Assembly: GCF_014698305.1 (NCBI RefSeq)
Contig: NZ_JACJST010000037.1
Location: 1 to 36,939, forward strand
DNA: 36,939 nt
From: Anabaena lutea FACHB-196
GTDB lineage: Bacteria; Cyanobacteriota; Cyanobacteriia; Cyanobacteriales; Nostocaceae
Reading direction: 5' to 3'
Shown piece by piece: positions 25,131 to 33,900 of this stretch. Below the pieces are notes generated by a model, which saw only the letters and a list, made by a program, of their open reading frames with translations, made no database searches and was not told where the DNA came from. Positions within the stretch are counted from its first letter, which is position 1; each line of letters opens with the position of its first letter. A program made the translations under genes and the position numbers.

Positions 25131-27380
25131 TCAAAGTTTAATGCTATCTTCAAATTTTTCTAAATTACCAAGAAGATAAATAGCGGATTCATATGCTTCT
25201 GTAAGTAATTCATTTTGTCCTTCGGTTGAATCTGTCAAGTTATCGGCTAGTGTGCGGAGACTCCCAAATATAGGATTTAGGCAGGAGCGAAATTCATCAA
25301 ACATATAACTAAAATTTTGATAATACGTAGTAATGTTGCTGTGATTTTGTTCGGCAATAGATACTAATTCTCCTTTGATTTGTCGATTAATTACATCATC
25401 GAAAACATCAACGGTATTGAGGATTCTCCAGGCAGATTTGTAGGATTGTTCAAGTAACTCTTGGCGCTCTTGCGAATCATCTACTAGATCATCAAGTAAC
25501 AAACCTAGCAACCCAATCATTGAGTTTAGTTGTGTGCGAATTTCGTAAGATATGCGGAGCAAGCTCTGATTCCGTTTTTCGGGAGTGTCAGATTTACTGG
25601 CAAATTGCATAGAGTATAGGCGTGAATAGTAGCCCCCTTTTTTGAGTAGTTGTTCATGAGTTCCTACCTCTACTACTGAGCCTTGCTCCAAGACGGCAAT
25701 TTGATCAGCTTTGCGAACTGTTGAAAGTCGATGAGCAATTACTAAGGTGGTGCGATTATGACTCAGTTCATCAAGAGCAGATTGTACCAAGCGTTCCGAA
25801 ACAGTATCTAAGGCACTAGTAGCTTCATCTAAAATTAGAATTTCTGGGTCTTGAACCAATGCCCGTGCGATCGCTAATCTTTGCCTTTGCCCACCTGATA
25901 ACATCACGCCTCGATCGCCTATTAGGGTATCAAATTGTTGGGGTAATTTGCTAATAAATTCATAGGCATTAGCCCGCTTTGTCGCTGTGATAATTTCTGC
26001 TTCCGTTGCTTCTGGTTTAGCATAGGCAATGTTATTTCGCACCGAATCATTAAAAAGAAACGTGTCTTGACTAACTATTCCCATATGTTTTCGCACAGAG
26101 GTTAAATCCAACTCTCGCAAATCTATGCCATCAAAGGTAATACAGCCACTTGTCGGATCATAAAATCTTGGCAAAAGGTCTGCCAAGGTGGATTTTCCAG
26201 CCCCAGAACCGCCTACCAATGCTAAAGTTGTACCACAAGGTAAATATAAATTTACATCTTTGAGTACCTGTTTTTCATTGCTAGTATAGGCAAAAGATAT
26301 TGATTTAAATTCAATTCCTTGGCGTAATGTTTTGTAGGGAAGTTTACCGTTACCCATAAACGGTTTATTTTCTAGCCTTAAAAATTCACTAACTATGGTG
26401 ACACTGGTAGAAATGCTGGCAAAGTTGCTCCGAAGTGTATTTAATTGAGAAATTAGTGGTAGCAATCGCAACAGCACTAATAAATATGTCAGCAGTACGG
26501 TAGAAAGGGCAGTAATTTTATCAGCAAATAAAGTTCTACTTAAAAAAACAATCATCACTAAGCAGGTAACTCCCATGAATTCGCTGAGGGGAGCTATTGC
26601 TTCTGAATTAATTTGAGCTTGAAAATCTGCTTTTTCACGAGTTCTAATTAAATTTTTAATGCGGTTATATTCTCTAGTTTCATTACCTGTTGATTTAACT
26701 AACCTAATTCCGCTCAGAGTTTCTAGTATGGCGATTGAATATGCCTTGGACATCTCACTAAGTTGTTTACCAAACTTTTTAGAACGAGAAATGAGATGTT
26801 GATTCAGCAAGGTTACTACCGACATTAAAGCCGTTGCGGCAATTGTTAGTTGCCAAGAAATTGACAATAATAAACCAACGAAAACTAAAATAGTAATTGA
26901 TAGGGTAGTTAACCTGATTGTATTACCTATGGCCGTAGAAGCACGACCCATTTCTCCGCCTAAGCGATTAATTAAATCGCCTACTTTGGTTTTAGTATAA
27001 TAATCAACGTCTACATTTATTAATATACTGAGTCCAGCTTCTCGCATATCCGAAGTGATCCTCCGGTTCAAAGAACTTGATGTCAAGGAACTAGTATAAG
27101 AAGCTAAATTCTTTAAAGCAATTGTGCCTATTATCGCCCCTGCCATAAATCCAATTTGGTAATTTTCTGGCACATTGTTAAACGGATTCATGATGGCTTT
27201 AAGAATACCGGGAGCGCCTTGAAAGTCTACTTCTTGTCCTACTATTCTTAAAATTACTGGCACAATTAGCGCTGTGCTAATACCATTAAATAAAGCTCCA
27301 GAAAATCCTAATAATATTGTTAATACAATTAACCTTGGATAAGGTTTGGCAAATCTTAGTAGTAGTTTTCTGGTAGACAT
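25131..27380 (-). CDS. ABC exporter with two C-terminal HisKA-like modules lacking the phospho-His
   Basis: A 749-aa half-transporter of the MsbA/lipid-glycan type. Residues 1-330 are the six-helix membrane domain. The ATPase follows: Walker A LVGGSGAGKST (388-398), signature MLSGGQRQR (493-501), Walker B ILILDEATSALD, H-loop His550. The usual exporter would end near 590. Here about 150 residues follow. Residues 604-668 read SYEIRTQLNSMIGLLGLLL and match the HisKA dimerisation helix pair (typical SHEIRTPLN), with Tyr612 in place of the His. A second, weaker copy covers 690-747 (FDEFRSCLNPIFGSLRTLA), with Asp695 at that position. No HATPase follows. The modules probably mediate dimerisation or partner docking. 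It lies among glycosyltransferase genes and likely exports their product. Confidence 0.85.
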   Translation of the reverse strand: MSTRKLLLRFAKPYPRLIVLTILLGFSGALFNGISTALIVPVILRIVGQEVDFQGAPGILKAIMNPFNNVPENYQIGFMAGAIIGTIALKNLASYTSSLTSSSLNRRITSDMREAGLSILINVDVDYYTKTKVGDLINRLGGEMGRASTAIGNTIRLTTLSITILVFVGLLLSISWQLTIAATALMSVVTLLNQHLISRSKKFGKQLSEMSKAYSIAILETLSGIRLVKSTGNETREYNRIKNLIRTREKADFQAQINSEAIAPLSEFMGVTCLVMIVFLSRTLFADKITALSTVLLTYLLVLLRLLPLISQLNTLRSNFASISTSVTIVSEFLRLENKPFMGNGKLPYKTLRQGIEFKSISFAYTSNEKQVLKDVNLYLPCGTTLALVGGSGAGKSTLADLLPRFYDPTSGCITFDGIDLRELDLTSVRKHMGIVSQDTFLFNDSVRNNIAYAKPEATEAEIITATKRANAYEFISKLPQQFDTLIGDRGVMLSGGQRQRLAIARALVQDPEILILDEATSALDTVSERLVQSALDELSHNRTTLVIAHRLSTVRKADQIAVLEQGSVVEVGTHEQLLKKGGYYSRLYSMQFASKSDTPEKRNQSLLRISYEIRTQLNSMIGLLGLLLDDLVDDSQERQELLEQSYKSAWRILNTVDVFDDVINRQIKGELVSIAEQNHSNITTYYQNFSYMFDEFRSCLNPIFGSLRTLADNLTDSTEGQNELLTEAYESAIYLLGNLEKFEDSIKL

Positions 27381-27467
27381 TGGGTGTGATTATATGGAAA
27401 ATACAGTTATTTTTAACAAAAATAATCCTAGTTCGGAATTCCTTTATTAATTTTTTCTCATCTCTAT

Positions 27468-28640
27468 TTATAAATTAGCAATAACTGACTCAAGTACAGA
27501 AGACATAGAATCGATACTATATTTGGCGACACATCTGTCTCTTGCTTTGAGCGCACGCTGGTTAGCTGCATCTAAATTCTCAAATATCAATTTAATCTTT
27601 TCTGCAATTTGTACTGGCGCTTCAGGATCAACTAAATAACCAGTTTCATCTAAAATTTCGGGAATGTCTCCTACACGTGTTGCTAAAACGGGTTTAGCCA
27701 TTGCCATTCCATCTGTTAACTTGAGGGGAAATTGAGCTAAAGCTGCGTTTGTATTTCTTTGTGGAACAACGATTACGTGGGCTGCTGCCACAATTTTAGG
27801 CATTTCTGTAGCTGGATATTTTGGTAGTTTTATAATCCAACGTCCCCATTTTTCTGAGAGTTGAGCATCATAGTCATCATAAGGGCTTCCACCTACAATC
27901 ACGAGTTTTAAATCTGGTTCATTAAGAAGTTCGAGTGCCATTAACACGTCTTCGACACCTTTATATGGTCTAGGTGCGCCAGGAAACATTAAAATTCTAT
28001 ACCCTGATAGTCCATAGTCGATTCTACTTTTTTCTGGATTATAGTGATTGGGATTAAAGAGTTCCGTATCTTTTCCATTTGGTAAATATACGCCACCAAA
28101 TCGCTCTTGTAAAAATTTAGTATGAATTGTAATAGCGTTTGCTTTGTGAGTCATTCCTTCCATCATTTTTAAATAAAACGGATTATCTGGCTGTCTCAAA
28201 GCCCCATCCGGTTTAAAAATGTCCCGATAAAGCTGCTTTGGGGATACACTATATTGCCATTTTTCACCACCATACCAACTTAATTCCCAGTCGTCTATAT
28301 CTAAAACTATAGGTTGATTAGTTTTTAATTTTTGCAGTAATGCTAAACCAAAAGTTGTCGGTTTTGGCCTCATAGCATAAATAATATCCCCATCAATTTT
28401 TTTCAAAAGCTGAGAAGCTGATTTCAGGAATTTTGGGTAGTTATAGCCCTGAAGGTGAGTAACCATAGTTTCTGATTTAGGAATTACGGCTGCTTCTTGT
28501 CCAAATATAAATCCTAATATTTCGACTTGATGATTAAGTTTTTGCAAGGCTTGTGCTAACAGAAAAGAACGAACAGATCCGCCTCCCCACCTTCCTGCTC
28601 CAGCACTAGATAAATCACTGACGACTATAGAAATTTTCAA
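27468..28640 (-). CDS. GT4-family glycosyltransferase
   Basis: A 390-aa GT-B enzyme. The N-terminal Rossmann domain begins MKISIVVSDLSSAGAGRWGG, with the Gly-rich loop of GT4 enzymes. The C-terminal domain has ILMFPGAPRPYKGVEDVLMAL, LKLVIVGGSPYDDYDAQL, and the donor site ALAQFPLKLTDGMAMAKPVLA followed by GDIPEILDETGYLVDP; the E-x7-E acidic pair is replaced here by a K-x-x-D type. It uses a nucleotide sugar of unknown kind. First gene of the minus-strand cluster, 87 bases before the ABC exporter; likely a shared transcript. Confidence 0.85.
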   Translation of the reverse strand: MKISIVVSDLSSAGAGRWGGGSVRSFLLAQALQKLNHQVEILGFIFGQEAAVIPKSETMVTHLQGYNYPKFLKSASQLLKKIDGDIIYAMRPKPTTFGLALLQKLKTNQPIVLDIDDWELSWYGGEKWQYSVSPKQLYRDIFKPDGALRQPDNPFYLKMMEGMTHKANAITIHTKFLQERFGGVYLPNGKDTELFNPNHYNPEKSRIDYGLSGYRILMFPGAPRPYKGVEDVLMALELLNEPDLKLVIVGGSPYDDYDAQLSEKWGRWIIKLPKYPATEMPKIVAAAHVIVVPQRNTNAALAQFPLKLTDGMAMAKPVLATRVGDIPEILDETGYLVDPEAPVQIAEKIKLIFENLDAANQRALKARDRCVAKYSIDSMSSVLESVIANL

Positions 28641-29279
28641 TTTTGGTATTCTCTCTTCTCAGTGCAAAATTTTTAATTTATTTATAATCGAAACAGTACT
28701 GTTTTTAATTATGATTCCTCGCAACTAACAGTTTTATAAATATTTTTACATTTTTACCATGTTGATAATTCTGGCAATCTTCTGGACGAATATTTAACTC
28801 CCATAATGATGTTAATTTGGTTGTAAATATTGGAAATTAGCACTGCTCTATTTGCTAGATCTTTTGCTAACGGTTGTAAATAATTCAGTATTTTATCTAT
28901 ATCTTTGCTAATATGGTAAATGTCTTCTATGAACCATCCGTCACAAAAAAGCCAGCTTGGAAAAAGGTGATTGCGTTAAGGTGGAGTTGTTCGACCATAT
29001 TGGAATTATTCCAATTAGAAGGTTTATCTTTGTTAAATATTAATTGTGTTAAATAGTTCGCATATATAAAGTTGGAATCTAGGTTAACATTGATAAGTAT
29101 ATACTCTCCTGGGTAGTATTGCATAACCAAGAAGGTATGATTTTATATTATTATACCAGGCATTTTTTCATTTGTATTTAAAGTAACGGTAATTATTGGC
29201 AATTTTCTGTGAAGTTATGTAAGCATCAAGATAATTAGTTAAATTTAACACTTGATTTTACTGAGTAGAGGACAAATAA
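28641..29279. other. Region between the glycan cluster and gloB
   Basis: AT-rich and without a normal gene. It contains two overlapping minus-strand frames that may be one frameshifted gene (28754-29130) and the divergent promoters of the glycosyltransferase cluster and gloB, which I could not locate precisely. GAGGAC lies about 7 bases before the gloB start. Confidence 0.5.
28754..29130 (-). pseudogene. Possible frameshifted small gene, unrecognised
   Basis: Two minus-strand frames overlap by 49 bases. The first (29130 to stop 28927, 67 codons) reads YYPGEYILINVNLDSNFIYA and ends FFQAGFFVTDGS. The second is open from 28975 to the stop at 28754 without an early start and reads WLFCDGWFIEDIYHISKDID and later LAKDLANRAVLISN. 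A single base change in the overlap would join them into about 125 codons. The family is unknown. Chance open frames in AT-rich DNA are the alternative. Confidence 0.3.
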
Positions 29280-30053
29280 ATGCAAGTAATTCGTCTTGAG
29301 GCACTTTCTGACAACTATATATTTTTGCTACATGATCCACAGCAAAATATTGCTGCGGTTGTTGATCCGGCAGAGGCTGAACCTGTTTTAAAGCAACTAG
29401 CACAACTGCAAGCTGAGTTAGTAGCTATTTTTAACACACATCATCATCAAGATCATGTGGGCGCTAATCAGCAGTTAATGCAAAACTTCCCCCAATTAGT
29501 AGTTTATGGTGGAGTTGAAGATCGGGGAAGGATTCCTGGACAGCAGGTATTTTTGCAAGATGGCGATCGCGTACAATTTAGCGATCGCACTGCTGAAGTA
29601 TTTTTTGTTCCCGGACATACCCGCGCTCACATCGCTTACTACTTCCCCCCAGTAACAGCGCTAGAGACAGGAGAATTATTCTGCGGTGACACTCTGTTTG
29701 CTGGCGGTTGTGGTCGTTTATTTGAAGGGACACCAGCCCAAATGGTAGAATCCTTAAGTAAACTCCGAGCTTTACCTGATAATACTCGTGTTTGGTGCGC
29801 CCACGAATATACCTTAAGCAATTTGCGATTTGCTCTTACCGTTGATAGCGATAATACCGATTTACAAAAACGTTACGATCAAGTCAAGGCTATGCGCGAT
29901 CGCCAAGAAGCTACAATTCCCTCACTATTAGAAATCGAAAAGCTTACCAATCCTTTTTTACGTTGGGATAAACCTTCATTGCTATTAGCGGCAAACAGCA
30001 ATGAGCCAATTCAAACTTTTGCGTGTATTCGCGGAATGAAAGACAAATTTTAG
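29280..30053 (+). CDS. gloB: Hydroxyacylglutathione hydrolase (glyoxalase II)
   Basis: A 257-aa cytosolic metallo-beta-lactamase-fold enzyme that hydrolyses S-lactoylglutathione, the second step of methylglyoxal detoxification. The metal site is [10 protein letters not shown] (H54, H56, D58, H59), followed by [12 protein letters not shown] and [16 protein letters not shown]. The C-terminal substrate-binding helices include the glyoxalase II signature [14 protein letters not shown] and end with IRGMKDKF. Length is normal. RBS GAGGAC precedes the ATG. Confidence 0.93.
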   Translation: MQVIRLEALSDNYIFLLHDPQQNIAAVVDPAEAEPVLKQLAQLQAELVAIFNTHHHQDHVGANQQLMQNFPQLVVYGGVEDRGRIPGQQVFLQDGDRVQFSDRTAEVFFVPGHTRAHIAYYFPPVTALETGELFCGDTLFAGGCGRLFEGTPAQMVESLSKLRALPDNTRVWCAHEYTLSNLRFALTVDSDNTDLQKRYDQVKAMRDRQEATIPSLLEIEKLTNPFLRWDKPSLLLAANSNEPIQTFACIRGMKDKF

Positions 30054-30293
30054 TAATTAGTCAGCAGTGAAGAATAATTTGTTAACAAACCACCGTCATT
30101 TACTGCTAGAATTCTTTGATGCCAACAGGTTTTTAATATTTTTGGCTTTTTAGTATTGCGATCGCCCCCTGCATTTCGCTACGATCTGTAAGCTTTGGGG
30201 TTTTGGCAAAGTCGCTTGGGGTCAAGCTACACTCATGTGAGCTATCCTACTAACACCCAAATTAATCATATTTTACAGGAAAAACGCAAGAAG

Positions 30294-30752
30294 ATGGCGA
30301 AACGTGTGCAGTTAGTTTTAAATCAAGATATCACCAAGCTGGGAAAATCCGGCGACTTAGTTGACGTAGCTCCCGGCTATGCCCGTAATTATCTGATCCC
30401 CCAAAAATTGGCAACTCATGCCACCCCTGGTATTCTCAAACAAGTAGAACGCCGCCGCGAAAAAGAACGTCAGTTGCAATTAGAACTGAGAGCGCAAGCC
30501 GAAGAGCAAAAAGCAGCTATAGAAAAAGCTGGTAGCTTGAAAATTGCCAAGCAAGTTGGTGAAAACGAAGCTATTTTTGGTACAGTTACAACCCAAGATA
30601 TCGCCGAAGCAATTCAAGCGGCTACAGGTCAAGAATTAGATCGGCGTGGTATCACGATTCCTGATATTAATCACTTGGGTACTTACAAAGCTGAAATTAA
30701 GCTGCATTCTGAAGTAACAGTACAAATTGACATTGAAGTAGTTCCTAACTAA
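30294..30752 (+). CDS. rplI: Ribosomal protein L9
   Basis: A 152-aa 50S protein binding 23S rRNA. ATG 30294 gives the canonical start [20 protein letters not shown] followed by [13 protein letters not shown]. The upstream in-frame extension (from 30195) would add residues unlike any L9 and is rejected. The long linker helix [20 protein letters not shown] and the C-terminal domain with the [17 protein letters not shown] segment follow. L9 is commonly located before dnaB, as here. Confidence 0.95.
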   Translation: MAKRVQLVLNQDITKLGKSGDLVDVAPGYARNYLIPQKLATHATPGILKQVERRREKERQLQLELRAQAEEQKAAIEKAGSLKIAKQVGENEAIFGTVTTQDIAEAIQAATGQELDRRGITIPDINHLGTYKAEIKLHSEVTVQIDIEVVPN

Positions 30753-30769
30753 TTACTGCTTGCTTTGTC

Positions 30770-30803
30770 ACCACAGATAAGTTATCTGTGGTTATCCTTT
30801 TTT
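30770..30803 (+). terminator. Rho-independent terminator of rplI
   Basis: ACCACAGA (30770-30777) pairs with TCTGTGGT (30785-30792) around TAAGTTA, followed by TATCC and six T. It separates rplI from dnaB, so dnaB needs its own promoter in 30804-30926. Confidence 0.85.
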
Positions 30804-30926
30804 GCGGTTGAGGCGAGGAATTAAGAGGAATTAATGGGAATTAAAATAGCCTCAAAAGCCTCCAACCGTAGATTTTGGATTACAAGGGTGTATTGTTAAA
30901 CCCTGCCGAACAATCTAAAATCGCTT

Positions 30927-33900
30927 ATGGCTGAAGAACTAAACTTTCAAAGTGATGCTAGTAATCGCCTCCCACCCCAAAACATCGAAGCAGAAGAAGC
31001 GATTTTGGGGGGAATTTTACTAGATCAAGAAGCAATTACTCGAGTTAGCGATCGCCTCGTTCCCGAAGCTTTTTACATTAGCGCTCACAGAGAAATATAT
31101 CAAGCAGCGCTGCGTCTTCATGCTCAAGGTAAACCCACAGACTTACTTTCCCTTACCAGCTGGCTAACTGATAACGACAAACTTACACTCATCGGTGGTA
31201 GAAATAAATTAGCAACTTTAGTAGATCGCACAGTTTCAGCAGTTAACATTGATGCATTGGCAGGATTAGTAGTTGAAAAATACCTGCGACGGCAATTAAT
31301 TAAAGCTGGTAATGAAATTGTTCATCTTGGTTTTGAGACAGAAACCGAATTACCTATCGTTCTCGATCAAGCAGAACAGAAAGTTTTTGGCGTTACTCAA
31401 GAAAAACCCCAATCAGGTTTAGTTCATATTTCTGATACCCTGATTAATACCTTTCAAGAAGTAGAAAAGCGGCATGAAGGCATCGCTTTACCAGGTATCC
31501 CTTGCGGTTTTTATGATTTAGATGCTATGACTACCGGTTTCCAGCGCTCTGATTTAATTATCGTCGCTGGTAGACCATCAATGGGTAAATGCCTGAGTTA
31601 TGACTCAGAAATCGTCCTAGCAGATGGACAAATTTCCACAATTGAAGAATTGTATCAGCAACGGCAAGGTTCATTATTAACATTAAATGATGATTGGAAA
31701 TTGACCTTTACCCAACCATCTGCATTTGTAGATGATGGAATTAAACCAGTTTTCCGAGTCACAACTCGCTTGGGTCGGGCAATTGAAACTACAATTACTC
31801 ACCCATTTTTAACTATTAAAGGTTGGCAGAGGTTAGAAAATCTCCAAGTTGGAAATAAGATTGCCATCCCTCGGAAAATAGATGTGTTTGGTACAGAAAC
31901 TATCCGCGAGTGTGAAGTCAAATTATTAGGATATTTAATTGGTGATGGTGGTTTAACTAATAGCACTCCTAGATTTACAAACAGTAATCCATTACTGCAA
32001 ACAGAGTTTTCCCAAGCAGTAACTGAATTTGGTGGTTTGTCAGTAAGATGGGAAGATTCCCAAGGACAACGGACACCTTCATTATGTGTTCGCGGAGATT
32101 TGGAATTTATTGCTACTCAAAGACAACTTTTTGCGGAAAATCTCAAAATTGCTATTAGTTCTCGTTCATTATCTGCTAAAAAATTGAGCGATGAACTAGG
32201 AGTAACTCCATCTTTACTTTCTATGTGGCAGAAAGGAGAGTGCGTACCCAATGATGACACTTTTCAGCTATTGTGTAAAACTCTGGGAATGGAGTTAGAA
32301 GAATTTGCACCTCATGGATTTGCTAGTATCAGCAAATCGAGTAAAAATTCTTTGAGAATTTGGTTAGAAAAATTAGGTTTATGGGGTAAAAATGCTCATG
32401 CTAAGAATATTCCATCAATTGTCTTTAAATTAGAAAAATCACAATTATCATTGTTTCTAAATCGTCTCTTTGCTACTTATGGTTGGGCTACTTTACTTAA
32501 TAGTGGTCAATCACAATTAGGTTATTGTACAGTCAGCGAAAAACTAGCAAGACAAATTCAACATCTGTTATTAAGATTTGGAATTATTGCTGCTTTGAAA
32601 AAACGGTCTGTAAAATATAATAATACTCGTAGACCAGCATGGCAATTAGATATTACTGATGCTTTATCTATCAAAAACTTCATTGCAGAAATTGGCATTT
32701 TTGGCAAAGAAGCAGCATTAGCAAAAGTTACAGAAGCAATATATCAAAAAAGATATCAAACCAATCGTGACTTAATACCTGTAGAGATTTGGGAACAGAT
32801 AGCATTAGCTAAAGGTAGCGAAACTTGGAGTAGTTTAGCTCAACGGGCTGGGATTAAAAGCTATACAAATATCCATGTCGGTAAGCGGGCATTAAAACGG
32901 GAAAGATTATGGATTTTAGCCACTGCTTTAGATAATTTACCACTTCAGCAATTAGCAAATAGTGATGTATATTGGGATGAAATCATTTCTATTGAACCAA
33001 TTGGTAACAAACAAGTTTATGATTTAACAATTCCCGAAACACACAACTTTATTGCTAATGATATTTGTGTTCACAATACGGCATTTTGCCTGAACTTAGC
33101 ACACAATATCGCCTCTGGTTACAAATTACCAGTCGCTGTTTTTAGTTTAGAAATGTCCAAAGAACAACTAGTACAGAGACTATTAGCCAGTGAAGCAGGA
33201 ATTGAAACTAGTTATTTACGCAGCGGACGCATCAGTCAAACCCAGTGGGAACCTTTAAGTCGTGCAATTGGTAATCTTTCCGATATGCCAATTTTTATTG
33301 ACGACACCGCCAATATAACAGTTACGCAAATGCGGAGTCAAGCGCGACGACTTCAAGCAGAACAAAATATGCAATTGGGATTGATCGTGATTGATTACCT
33401 GCAATTAATGGAAGGTGGTGGTGATAATCGGGTTCAGGAATTATCCAGAATTACGCGATCGCTCAAAGGTTTAGCCCGTGAATTATCTGTGCCAATCATA
33501 GCTCTATCTCAGTTAAGTCGAGGCGTGGAATCTCGCACCAACAAACGCCCGATGTTATCTGATTTACGTGAATCCGGTTGTTTAACAGGTGATAGTCTAG
33601 TCACATTGGCAGATACCGGATTACAAGTCCCAATTAAAGAATTAGTATGTAAATCTGGTTTTGCAGTTTGGGGACTGAATGAAAACACAATGAAGTTAGA
33701 AAGGGCAATTGTCAGCAATGCCTTTTCTACAGGTGTGAAACCAGTATTTACCTTGAAAACTCGATTAGGAAGAAAAATTAGAGCGACAGGTAATCACAAA
33801 TTCCTCACAATTAATGGTTGGAAAAGACTTGATGAGTTAAGTCCTAAACAACATCTATGTTTACCAAGACATCTACCTATTTCTGGTAAACAAACCATGA

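Noticed and set aside
30195-30293. N-terminal extension of ribosomal protein L9
   Set aside because: The extra residues do not resemble any L9; the MAKRVQLVL start at 30294 gives the normal 152-aa length.
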